From Caldifarciminota bacterium (lineage in GTDB: Bacteria > Hydrothermota > Hydrothermia > B15-G9): 33,198 nt of DNA. Location: the NCBI GenBank assembly GCA_027037615.1, contig JALVZN010000041.1, positions 5,636-38,833 on the forward strand. The letters are read 5' to 3'. Position 1 is the first letter of the stretch, and each line of letters starts with the position of its first letter. Under the pieces are notes generated by a model. It had not been told where the DNA came from, did not search any database, and worked only from the letters and a program-made list of their open reading frames with translations. Shown here in pieces: positions 22,986 to 31,584 of the stretch. The translations under genes were made by a program, and so were the position numbers.

Positions 22986-24686
22986 GTGGATGATCGGAGG
23001 CTTTTGACAGCCCTTTTAAAAGCCAATGTAATAACCAGAGAGCAGGCTCAAATGCTGCTCGAAGAAAGGAAAACATCAAATCTCAGCCTTGTGAAATTAA
23101 TTCCAAAGATGGGGATTGCGAGCGAGGACGATGTTATAAGGACAGTCGGTGATGTTTACAGAATTCCAGTGGTTGATCCCACAACAGAAGATGTTGATCC
23201 ACAGGTTTTTAAATACATTCCAGTTGAGATAGCCCGAAAATACAAGATTTTCCCGCTTAGGAGGAGAGGCAGAACTCTCGTCGTGGCGATGAGCGACCCG
23301 ACCGATTACACGATCGTGGACAACCTGAAATTCATCACCGGATACGAGATCGAGCCTGTTCTCTCCACAGAAACATCCATAATGAGGGCGATAGACCAGT
23401 ATTATGGTGCCGAAGATAAGCTCAAGGAGATACTGGAATCCCTGAAGGAGGCAGAGGGCAACCTTGAGGTGATGGAGGAAGAAGAAACCTCTCCCGAGAC
23501 GGCTGCCGCGCTTGTGGAAGAAGCCCCTGTTGTGAAATTGGTCAACGGGATAATCATCGAGGCGGTCAAGAGACGTGCCAGCGATATTCATATCGAGCCT
23601 TACGAGAGATTTGTTAGGGTGAGGTTCAGGATCGACGGCGTGTTGCATGAGGTTATGCCAATCCCGCCGAGGTATCGTGACGCCGTGGTCTCGAGGATAA
23701 AGATCATGTCGAGATTGGACATAGCCGAGAGGAGATTGCCTCAGGACGGCCATATCAAGATGAAATTGCAGGATGGGCGTGTGATTGACCTTCGTGTCTC
23801 GACATTGCCGACCTTGTTTGGCGAAAAGGTGGTTATGCGTATCCTGGATAAGAGCAACCTGAAGTTCGACCTTGCGAAGCTCGGCATGGAGCAGCAGGCG
23901 CTGAAGCTGTTCCTCGAAGCGATACAGAGACCTTACGGCATCATCCTGGTTACAGGGCCAACGGGAAGCGGTAAAACGACGACTTTGTATTCGGCAATTT
24001 CGAGGTTGAACAAGCCTGAAGTCAACATCATGACCGCCGAGGACCCGGTCGAATACGACTTCCCGGGCGTCAATCAGGTTCAGATCAGGGAAGACATCGG
24101 ATTGACATTTGCGGTGGCACTAAGGGCGTTCCTTCGTCAGGACCCTGACATCATCCTTGTCGGAGAGATTCGTGACCAGGAGACCGCTGAAATAGCTATC
24201 AGGGCAGCACTTACAGGTCACCTTGTGCTTTCAACATTGCACACGAACGACGCGCCAAGCACGGTCAGCAGGTTGATAGACATGGGCATTCCGCCGTATC
24301 TCGTCGCTGCCTCCCTTAATCTTATTGTAGCTCAACGACTTGTTAAAAGGATCTGTCCAAAATGTAAAACGCCGTATCATCCAACAAAAGAGGATCTTTT
24401 GAAGCTTAATCTGAGCGAGAAGGAAGTTAAAGGCGTTACGCTTTACTATGGAAAAGGATGTGGTGCTTGCAATAACACAGGGTATTCAGGGCGTGAGGGA
24501 CTTTACGAGGTCATGAAAATCACGCCCGAAATCAGGGAGCTCATCCTTAAAAACGCCCCTACCCATGTCCTGAAAGAAAAAGCCATAGAGCAGGGGATGG
24601 TAACCCTGCGTGAGGCTGGCATAAAGAAATTATTTGCTGGAAAGACAACAATTCAAGAAGTATTGAGGGCAACAGTGGAGGATTGA
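22986..24686 (+). CDS. pilB: Type IV pilus extension ATPase PilB
   Basis: A 566-residue secretion ATPase of the PilB/GspE class that powers pilus assembly at the cytoplasmic face. The N-terminal MshEN domain (about residues 1-150; YRIPVVDPTTEDVD, YKIFPLRRRGRTLVVAMSDP) suggests control by cyclic di-GMP. Walker A is GPTGSGKT at 324-331, the Asp-box RLPQDGHIKM lies before it, the Walker B-type ILVGEIRDQETA after it, then the His-box (STLHTNDAPS). A tetracysteine zinc site (CPKC...CGAC) follows near residue 460-495. The start is GTG behind GGAGGTCG. The zinc site and MshEN domain separate it from PilT. It is the first of five contiguous pil genes. Confidence 0.95.
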   Translation: MDDRRLLTALLKANVITREQAQMLLEERKTSNLSLVKLIPKMGIASEDDVIRTVGDVYRIPVVDPTTEDVDPQVFKYIPVEIARKYKIFPLRRRGRTLVVAMSDPTDYTIVDNLKFITGYEIEPVLSTETSIMRAIDQYYGAEDKLKEILESLKEAEGNLEVMEEEETSPETAAALVEEAPVVKLVNGIIIEAVKRRASDIHIEPYERFVRVRFRIDGVLHEVMPIPPRYRDAVVSRIKIMSRLDIAERRLPQDGHIKMKLQDGRVIDLRVSTLPTLFGEKVVMRILDKSNLKFDLAKLGMEQQALKLFLEAIQRPYGIILVTGPTGSGKTTTLYSAISRLNKPEVNIMTAEDPVEYDFPGVNQVQIREDIGLTFAVALRAFLRQDPDIILVGEIRDQETAEIAIRAALTGHLVLSTLHTNDAPSTVSRLIDMGIPPYLVAASLNLIVAQRLVKRICPKCKTPYHPTKEDLLKLNLSEKEVKGVTLYYGKGCGACNNTGYSGREGLYEVMKITPEIRELILKNAPTHVLKEKAIEQGMVTLREAGIKKLFAGKTTIQEVLRATVED

Positions 24687-24687
24687 T

Positions 24688-25767
24688 ATGCCATACACAA
24701 TGGAACAGCTTTTAAGGATCACTGTGGATCAGAGAGCCACAGACCTTCACATAATTGCGGGCATGCCGCCTTTTCTCAGGATAGACAAGAAATTGGTTCC
24801 ACTTGGGAACCAGCCTTTAACGGCAGCGGAAACAAGGACATTGATTTACAGCATGTTAAACGACCAGCAGAAGCTCAGGTTTGAGAATGAGCTGGAGCTG
24901 GACTTTGCTATTTCTGTTGCCGGGTTGAGCCGGTTCAGGGCCAACGCGTACTGGCAGCAGGGCAGTGTTGCCGCCGCTATTAGGCGCATTCCTGTCAGGA
25001 TACCGACGCCTGAAGCCCTTAACCTGCCGCCTGTGGTTATCGGGCTTACTCAGAAATCTCAGGGACTCGTCCTTGTAACAGGTCCTACCGGAAGTGGAAA
25101 ATCGACGACGCTGGCTTCCTTGCTCAACAAGATCAATAATGACCGGGCGGAACATATCCTAACAGTCGAAGACCCTATCGAGTATGTGTATCAGCCAAAG
25201 CTGTCGATAATCTCGCAGCGAGAGCTTGATCAGGACACCAAATCGTTCGCAAACGCACTTAAGTATGCACTCAGACAGGATCCTGACGTTATAATGGTCG
25301 GTGAGATGCGCGATAAGGAGACGATCGCACTCGCTCTGACGGCGGCTGAAACTGGCCACCTCGTTTTCGCAACGCTGCACACCTATTCGGCGATCGAGTC
25401 GATAAACCGTATAATTGATGTGTTCCCTGCCCACCAGCAATCTCAAGTTAGGGCTCAACTGGCTCAGGTTCTTGAAGCTACTATAGCGCAGAGACTTTTG
25501 CCTCGCGCTGGTGGTAAAGGTCTTGTCCTTGCGATGGAAATTATGATATCAACACCTGCTGTAAGGACACTTATCCGCGAGGCCAGAAACCATGAAATTT
25601 ACGGCGTCATACAGACAAGCCAGCGCTACGGCATGAGAACGATGAACATGTCCTTGATCGAACTTTTAAAGAAAAATTTGATAACATGGCAGACGGCCAT
25701 GCTTGCATCGCCCAATCCGGAGGAGCTTAAGCGGATGGCACGAGAAGCAGGCCTGATATTTGTGTAG
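24688..25767 (+). CDS. pilT: Type IV pilus retraction ATPase PilT
   Basis: A 359-residue retraction motor. The N-terminal PAS-like domain begins MPYTMEQLLRITVDQRATDL with DLHI, and FRANAYWQQGSVAAAIRRIP follows. Walker A is GPTGSGKS at residues 132-139; the Walker B-type IMVGEMRDKETI and the His-box ATLHTYSAIESINRIID are intact. It lacks the MshEN and zinc domains of PilB, as expected. The AIRNLI motif near the PilT C-terminus is not conserved in its usual form; the region reads TRNxL-poor (GVIQTSQRYGMRTMNMSL). The ATG follows the pilB stop by one base, behind GGAGGA, so the two motors are translated together. Confidence 0.93.
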   Translation: MPYTMEQLLRITVDQRATDLHIIAGMPPFLRIDKKLVPLGNQPLTAAETRTLIYSMLNDQQKLRFENELELDFAISVAGLSRFRANAYWQQGSVAAAIRRIPVRIPTPEALNLPPVVIGLTQKSQGLVLVTGPTGSGKSTTLASLLNKINNDRAEHILTVEDPIEYVYQPKLSIISQRELDQDTKSFANALKYALRQDPDVIMVGEMRDKETIALALTAAETGHLVFATLHTYSAIESINRIIDVFPAHQQSQVRAQLAQVLEATIAQRLLPRAGGKGLVLAMEIMISTPAVRTLIREARNHEIYGVIQTSQRYGMRTMNMSLIELLKKNLITWQTAMLASPNPEELKRMAREAGLIFV

Positions 25768-25787
25768 TCTCAGGGGGGTGGTGATAG

Positions 25788-26990
25788 ATGGCAACTTTTG
25801 AATGGACTGGCAGACTAAATCGGCAGCCTGTGAGTGGTAAGATCAAAGCCGGCAGCCTCGAGGAAGCTGTCAAAAGGCTCAGGGAGCAGGGAGTTGTCAT
25901 AGAGTCGATAAACGAGACTAAGGGAGGCTTCTCTTTCAAGCTGTTCCAGAGCGTTACTGCCAAGGACCTCGCTCTCATAAGCCGACAGTTCGCCACCATG
26001 ATCAACGCTGGAATACCTGCGGTGCAGGCTCTTGGAATCTTGGCTGAGCAGGCCTCAAAAGAGAAGCTCAGGGAGGCACTCGCCGACGTTAAGCGTGAAG
26101 TTGAAGGTGGTAAAACGCTCGGCGATGCATTGAGGAAATATCATAGGATGTTCGGCGACTTCTTCATAAGCATGGTGGATGTTGGCGAGGCTGGCGGCTC
26201 GCTCGGTTCCACCCTTGAGCGCGTGGCCGAGTATTACGAAAAGATAACCGCATTGCAGGGTAAAGTTAAATCCGCAATGGCTTATCCCATGGTTGTTTTG
26301 ATTGTAACAATAGGTGTTATACTGCTGATGCTGGTGAAACTCGTCCCCACATTTGCATCGTTGTATGCCGACGTTGGAAGCAAATTGCCTGGCCCAACTC
26401 AGCTCCTGTTGAATGTCAGCCAGTTTATGCAAAGGTATTTCTTTCACATAGTCGGCGGCACGATTGGCCTGGTAATTCTCATCAACAGGATTATGAAAAT
26501 CCCGTCCGTCAGTTATCAATGGGACAAGATAGTCCTGAAAATCCCGATAATCGGGCCTCTCATCCAGAAAACATCTTTGACTCGATTTGCTCGCACTTTG
26601 AGCATCCTCATCCGTAACGGTGTGCCGATACTCGAAAGCCTTGACATCACCTCAAGGGTGGTGGGCAACAAGATCATCGAAGAGGCCATAATGAACGCCA
26701 AGAGAAACATCGGCGAGGGTAGGAGTCTTGCAGCACCTCTGCGTGATAGCGGTATTTTTCCCCCTCTGGTCATCCATCTGATAACCGTCGGCGAGCAGAC
26801 AGGTAAGTTGAGCGACATGCTTGAAAAAGTGGCAGATTTCTACGAGGAAGAGGTCGATACCGCCGTTGAGGCTCTTTCCTCAATCATAGAGCCTGTGATG
26901 CTTGTCTTCCTTGGTGGGTTTGTGGGCGGAATGCTGATCGCCCTTTACCTCCCGATATTCGGACTCGCAGGCACCATCCAGACCGACTGA
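25788..26990 (+). CDS. pilC: Type IV pilus inner-membrane platform protein PilC
   Basis: A 400-residue GspF-family protein that couples the PilB and PilT motors to the pilus in the inner membrane. Two T2SSF domains are visible, each with a helical bundle (LALISRQFATMINAGIPAVQ near residue 65; LTRFARTLSILIRNGVPILE near 265). Membrane segments are at about 165-190, 220-240 and 370-392. VGEAGGSLGSTLERVAEYYE and VGEQTGKLSDMLEKVADFYE are the repeated family signatures. A GGGGGGTGG stretch precedes the ATG. The stop TGA shares a base with the pilS ATG. Confidence 0.94.
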   Translation: MATFEWTGRLNRQPVSGKIKAGSLEEAVKRLREQGVVIESINETKGGFSFKLFQSVTAKDLALISRQFATMINAGIPAVQALGILAEQASKEKLREALADVKREVEGGKTLGDALRKYHRMFGDFFISMVDVGEAGGSLGSTLERVAEYYEKITALQGKVKSAMAYPMVVLIVTIGVILLMLVKLVPTFASLYADVGSKLPGPTQLLLNVSQFMQRYFFHIVGGTIGLVILINRIMKIPSVSYQWDKIVLKIPIIGPLIQKTSLTRFARTLSILIRNGVPILESLDITSRVVGNKIIEEAIMNAKRNIGEGRSLAAPLRDSGIFPPLVIHLITVGEQTGKLSDMLEKVADFYEEEVDTAVEALSSIIEPVMLVFLGGFVGGMLIALYLPIFGLAGTIQTD

Positions 26991-28636
26991 TGTACGAAAA
27001 AAGTTACAAGTGGCTGTCCATACTCAGGATATCATCTGTTACCGCTATATTGGGCTCTGCGGTCTATTACCTTAAAGACATTTTCGGACTGGTTTTTGCC
27101 GTCCATCTCGCACTCCTCATCTTCCTGATATACGCAATTACGCTCGCTTTGTGGTCATACATAAAGCGCAAAAGGCCCAGAATTGTCTTTGCATACCTCC
27201 TTTTTGCCCTCGACATTACGATTTACACGCTCATCATCTTTACAACTGGCGGATTGGACAGCTCATTTTTGTTCCTCTATGCGATAGCGGTCATAGCGGC
27301 TGCGATAGTGCTTTCTACGCGCGGCGCATTTTTCGCGGCAACCTACTCAAGCCTGATGCTTTTCTTCATGGCGTTTCTGATCTATCGGAACATAGTCCCG
27401 CCGACTGAATTTTTCGATAAGGCTGACAATTTGCAGGTGTATGACAGCGACCTCTTCTTTCAGGCTTTCTTTCAATCCCTTTTCCTATTCCTGATCGCTG
27501 CCTTTTCAAGCTACTTCACTGAGGCCATAAAGTCGAAGACCATAGAGCTCGGCAAGCTTCGAGAATCGCTGATGCGCGCAAGGATGGACACCTCGGCCAT
27601 ACTTCAAAACATACCTTCGGGCGTGATTGTGGCCGATAAAAATGGGAAGATCCATTACATAAACGATGCTGCCAGACAGATTTTGAATTTAAACGGGGAA
27701 AAGATATCGAATTTGAGGCAGATCGGGGGACAGTGGCCTCAGGTTTACAGCGATTTTGAGCGGTATGTCAGCCGTTCGGAGGTCGGATCGGCACCTTTCA
27801 AAAGCGAGATCAGCAGAGAGGACAAAAGTTACATCGTCACACTCTCCAGATTTAGTGATTCTGACAGGTATATCCTCACGATAGAGGACATAACCGAGCA
27901 GAGACGGCTTCAGGAGAAGCTGCGCGAACAGGAGCGATATGCGTTGCTGGGGCAACAGATGGCGGAAATGGTTCATTCTCTGGGCAATCCGGTCGCCGCT
28001 CTCAAGGGCGTGGCTCAAATCCTCCAGTCAGGCACATCTCAGGAGAACATGCAGAAGTTGTTGAAGATAATGGAACAGGAGCTTTCGAGGGTGTCGTCTA
28101 TATTGCACCGATACCGCCAGTTTTCAGGCGTCCACGCCATATTCCCTCAGCCGATAAAACTGCGAGAATTCTTCAGTTCGTTGGTGCGTAAGGTCAGGTA
28201 TATGAGCGAAAGCGGTGGCGTAGAGATAGTGCTGGGGTTCAGAAATTCGCCTGAGATCGCTGAATTCGACGCCGAGAAGTTAGAGGAAGCGCTCGTCAAC
28301 ATGGTGAGGAACAGCATTGAGGCTCTGCATGAAGGCGGCACGATAAAGATATCCGTGTGTGGCCCGGAAGAAAGCATCGAGGGCTTCAGAAAACACTGGA
28401 AGATCCCGACAGGACAGTGGGGGGTGTGCATTTCCGACAATGGGACAGGTATTTCCAGAGAGGCCGTCAACAAAATTTTTACGCCATCGTTCACAACCAA
28501 GGCTCAGGGCCTTGGGCTCGGCCTCGCCATAACCAAGCGGATAATCGAGGTGCATGGCGGCTCGATAGATTTTGATACGGAACAGGGTAAAGGGACAATT
28601 TTTGTTGTAACATTGCCTTTAAAAGTAAGGAGTTGA
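26990..28636 (+). CDS. pilS: Sensor histidine kinase PilS
   Basis: A 548-residue membrane histidine kinase, the expected partner of PilR. Six membrane segments fill residues about 8-180, with the PilS-type TTGGLDSSF loop. A PAS domain follows (SAILQNIPSGVIVADKNGKI, about 205-310). The H-box is MAEMV-H329-SLGNPVAALKG: the phospho-acceptor His is present but the usual acidic residue after it (HEIRNPL) is Ser. The ATP-binding domain has the N-box NMVRNSIEAL, DNGTGIS and GLGLGLA. In other bacteria PilS senses pilin in the membrane and controls pilA. Overlap with the pilC stop (TGATG) indicates coupled translation; pilR starts 4 bases after its stop. Confidence 0.92.
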   Translation: MYEKSYKWLSILRISSVTAILGSAVYYLKDIFGLVFAVHLALLIFLIYAITLALWSYIKRKRPRIVFAYLLFALDITIYTLIIFTTGGLDSSFLFLYAIAVIAAAIVLSTRGAFFAATYSSLMLFFMAFLIYRNIVPPTEFFDKADNLQVYDSDLFFQAFFQSLFLFLIAAFSSYFTEAIKSKTIELGKLRESLMRARMDTSAILQNIPSGVIVADKNGKIHYINDAARQILNLNGEKISNLRQIGGQWPQVYSDFERYVSRSEVGSAPFKSEISREDKSYIVTLSRFSDSDRYILTIEDITEQRRLQEKLREQERYALLGQQMAEMVHSLGNPVAALKGVAQILQSGTSQENMQKLLKIMEQELSRVSSILHRYRQFSGVHAIFPQPIKLREFFSSLVRKVRYMSESGGVEIVLGFRNSPEIAEFDAEKLEEALVNMVRNSIEALHEGGTIKISVCGPEESIEGFRKHWKIPTGQWGVCISDNGTGISREAVNKIFTPSFTTKAQGLGLGLAITKRIIEVHGGSIDFDTEQGKGTIFVVTLPLKVRS

Positions 28637-28640
28637 AGGT

Positions 28641-30014
28641 ATGGGGAGGATACTCGTTGTGGATGATGAGGTTGGGATAGCCAACATGCTGCAGATAGCT
28701 CTCTCTCAGGAGGGCCATGATGTGGATGTCGCATATTCCGCCAGAGAAGCGCTTGAAAAGGCTACGGATAACCCACCGGATGTCGCTGTAATCGACATAA
28801 GGATGGAAGGGATGAGCGGGTTGGATTTGCTCTCGGCGCTCAGGAACATCGGCGATGTAACCGTAATAATGATGACGGCTTACGCATCCGTTGAGTCAGC
28901 GGTGGAATCTCTCAGAAAAGGCGCTTTCGACTACATCATGAAGCCGTTTGACATCGATGAGATGAAGGTCGTGGTTGATAGGGCGTTTGAATATCGGAAG
29001 TTGATGAAGGAGAACCGCAAGCTTCGTGAGGAGATCAGGAAATATCGCCGATATGAAAAGCTGATCGGGGAGCATCCAGCGTTCCGTGCCGTGCTGGAAA
29101 AAGTCAGAATTATCGCCAAAACGGATTCGACAGTGATGATTTACGGGGAGAGCGGCACAGGTAAGGAGCTTGTAGCCCGCGAATTGCACTCTTTGAGCAA
29201 CAGGGCAAACGGCCCGTTCGTGGCAATTAACATGGCCTCGATCCCTGAGGATCTGCTTGAGAGCGAGCTGTTCGGCCATAAGAAGGGGGCTTTCACCGGT
29301 GCATCGTACGACAAAAAGGGACTTTTCGTGGCTGCAAACGGCGGGACCCTTTTCCTTGATGAGATAAGCGAGACCTCTCCGAAGCTTCAGGCGAAATTGC
29401 TGCGGGCCATCGAATCGAAAGAAATCACACCGCTCGGAGCCACAAAGCCCATAAAAGTGGATGTTCGCATAGTTGCAGCCACTAACAAGAACTTAAAACG
29501 GCTTGTCGAGGAGAAGAAGTTTCGGGAAGACCTGTTCTATCGACTGAATGTGATAACTATCAGGATTCCGCCTTTGAGGAAGCGAAAAAGCGATATCCCG
29601 CTGCTCGTTGACTACTTCCTCAACAAGTATTCCGTCCGTCACGGGCTGCCGAACAAGAAGATAACGCGTGAGGCGCTGGATATCCTCACGAAATACTCGT
29701 GGCCCGGCAATGTGAGGGAGCTTGAGCATGTTATCGAACAGGCCCTCATACTGTCTCAAGGGGATACGATCGATGTCGATGATCTGCCAAATGAGATCAA
29801 AAATGCGGTCAAGCGTGACAAATCAAGCCGTTCCTTCATGGGGCTTCTGGAGCAGGAAGGCCTGATTTCTCTTGAGGAGTTGGAGGAAAAATACATCCAG
29901 ATGGTGCTGAACGATACCGGATGGGACAAACGGCGTGCTGCGGCGATACTCGGGATCGATCTCTCAACGCTTTACCGCAAGATTACCAAATACAACATCA
30001 AAAAGGAGGACTGA
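28641..30014 (+). CDS. pilR: Sigma-54-dependent response regulator PilR
   Basis: A 457-residue NtrC-family activator. The receiver domain has the acidic pocket (VDDE), the phospho-acceptor D52 (VIDIRMEG) and a MMTAYASVESAV signalling region. The AAA+ domain has Walker A GESGTGKE at 169-176, the sigma-54-contacting loop GAFTGA at 216-221, GGTLFLDEI as Walker B, and the arginine finger region FREDLFYRLNVI. The C-terminus is a Fis-type helix-turn-helix (RRAAAILGIDLSTLYRKITK). All elements needed to activate RpoN promoters are intact. AAGGAG precedes the ATG. Its targets probably include pilin genes, outside this window; the sigma-54-type site at 10.4 kb is another possible target. Confidence 0.95.
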   Translation: MGRILVVDDEVGIANMLQIALSQEGHDVDVAYSAREALEKATDNPPDVAVIDIRMEGMSGLDLLSALRNIGDVTVIMMTAYASVESAVESLRKGAFDYIMKPFDIDEMKVVVDRAFEYRKLMKENRKLREEIRKYRRYEKLIGEHPAFRAVLEKVRIIAKTDSTVMIYGESGTGKELVARELHSLSNRANGPFVAINMASIPEDLLESELFGHKKGAFTGASYDKKGLFVAANGGTLFLDEISETSPKLQAKLLRAIESKEITPLGATKPIKVDVRIVAATNKNLKRLVEEKKFREDLFYRLNVITIRIPPLRKRKSDIPLLVDYFLNKYSVRHGLPNKKITREALDILTKYSWPGNVRELEHVIEQALILSQGDTIDVDDLPNEIKNAVKRDKSSRSFMGLLEQEGLISLEELEEKYIQMVLNDTGWDKRRAAAILGIDLSTLYRKITKYNIKKED

Positions 30015-30018
30015 GAGG

Positions 30019-31323
30019 ATGGTTCAGAGGTATCTTTTGCCGGAAATGGCGGAGTTGTGGTCGGAAGAGACCATGTATAGGAGCTGGCTCGATGTTGAGC
30101 TTGCCGTTGCAGAGGCGGAAGCCGAGGAGGGGATAATTCCTGCCGAAGTCCCGAAAAAACTTTCGGAGACGATAGATCGCCTCGACATCCTATCTTTTAT
30201 CAAAAGGGCAAAGGAGATTGAGAAATCAGTTGATCACAATGTGATAGCCTTCCTGATGGCTCTCGAGGAGGAGATGGGCGAACTGTCGCGGTTCGTCCAT
30301 TACGGACTTACCTCAAGCGATGTGGTTGATACGGCTCAGATGCTGGTTCTCCGCCAGGCACTTAACCTTATTCTCGACAAGCTTGAACATGTTTGCCTGC
30401 TCCTCGCTGAAAAGGCGAAATCCTTCAAATACCAGCCGATCATGGGCAGGACGCACGGCGTTTTTGCTGAGCCGACATCGCTCGGCCTGAAGTTTCTCGG
30501 CTATTACTCCGAGGCATTGAGGAACATGGGGAGGCTTGAGACCGCCATCGAGCATGTGTCCTACGGGAAAATCTCAGGTGCTGTCGGAAATTACAGCTTC
30601 ATCTCACCGCTCGTGGAACAGAAAGCCCTCGAGAAACTCGGTTTAAAGCCAGAGCCTGTGTCCACGCAGATCGTGCCCAGAGACCGACATGCCTTTGCGC
30701 TGTCGGTGGTTGCGCTGGTTGCCGAGATGATCGAGAGGTTCGCTCTGGAGCTCCGTCTTTTGCAGAGGACGGAGGTTCAGGAGATGTTTGAGCCGTTCGG
30801 AAGGGCGCAAAGGGGCTCGTCTGCGATGCCTCACAAACGCAATCCCATAAAGTCCGAAAGGCTTGACGGCCTGACGCGTGTGATTCGTGGGGCGATGCTC
30901 ACTTCTCACGAAAATGTAGCCCTATGGCATGAGAGGGACATTTCTCACTCTTCTGCCGAGCGTTACATACTGCCGGATGCGACATCGACGCTCTTCTTCA
31001 TGCTCGATCAGTTCATCAAAATTCTGAGAGGCCTTGAAGTGAGAACCGAAAGGATAGACCACAACTTGATCCAATTCGGAGATTTCTACCTCTCGGAGCC
31101 GCTACTCCTCGCCCTCGTTCAAAAGGGTGTCATGCGCTCCGTGGCTTACAAATGGGTTAAAGAGGTGGCTCACAATGCATTTGAGAAAAACCTATCGTTT
31201 TCGGAGGAGGCAAAGAAACATCCCGAAATACGGAAAGTGCTGTCCGAACAGGAGATAGACAAAGCGCTTGGCCACGACTACCTCAGGTGGGTTGACGAGA
31301 TTTTTGAGCGGTTTGACTTGTGA
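30019..31323 (+). CDS. purB: Adenylosuccinate lyase
   Basis: A 434-residue lyase that removes fumarate from SAICAR and adenylosuccinate in purine synthesis. It begins MVQRYLLPEMAELWSEETMY; the substrate-binding HYGLTSSDVVDTA and GRTHGVFAEPTSLG segments are present, as is the fumarase/lyase signature SSAMPHKRNP at residues 267-276. The length matches the short bacterial PurB class. The start at 30019 is fixed by AAAAGGAGGACTGAG, which overlaps the pilR stop. The gene is therefore probably transcribed with the pil operon, although its function is unrelated. Confidence 0.96.
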   Translation: MVQRYLLPEMAELWSEETMYRSWLDVELAVAEAEAEEGIIPAEVPKKLSETIDRLDILSFIKRAKEIEKSVDHNVIAFLMALEEEMGELSRFVHYGLTSSDVVDTAQMLVLRQALNLILDKLEHVCLLLAEKAKSFKYQPIMGRTHGVFAEPTSLGLKFLGYYSEALRNMGRLETAIEHVSYGKISGAVGNYSFISPLVEQKALEKLGLKPEPVSTQIVPRDRHAFALSVVALVAEMIERFALELRLLQRTEVQEMFEPFGRAQRGSSAMPHKRNPIKSERLDGLTRVIRGAMLTSHENVALWHERDISHSSAERYILPDATSTLFFMLDQFIKILRGLEVRTERIDHNLIQFGDFYLSEPLLLALVQKGVMRSVAYKWVKEVAHNAFEKNLSFSEEAKKHPEIRKVLSEQEIDKALGHDYLRWVDEIFERFDL

Positions 31324-31584
31324 CGGGAGCTAATTAGCCGGAGATGACTCAATAACTGGCAGTTAGAGTGAGTAATTTCATCCAGTTCGGTATGAGTCGA
31401 TTTAAGATTTTAGCAGCGTTTAAGGTGGTAATTGGGGAATCGGGTTTTGTATTTCCACTATGAATGTGGATGGAAGCAGGATGTATGATAGTTTTCCAGT
31501 CCTTTTTCGCATCGAGATAAACCCCGTGATATATCATCCCATAGCATATAATTCAAGCCCTTAAACTTTCACGGGAGCAAGATT
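31324..31584. other. Intergenic region between purB and der
   Basis: This 261-base stretch has no convincing gene; a 62-codon minus-strand frame (31349-31537) has no ribosome-binding site or domain. It carries a GCTAATTAGC palindrome just after purB (31328-31337) without a T-run, and a TATAAT at 31547-31552 that could be the der -10 box, but no good -35 partner. Confidence 0.5.

Noticed and set aside
31349-31537. 62-codon minus-strand frame between purB and der
   Set aside because: No ribosome-binding site or recognisable pattern; probably chance.
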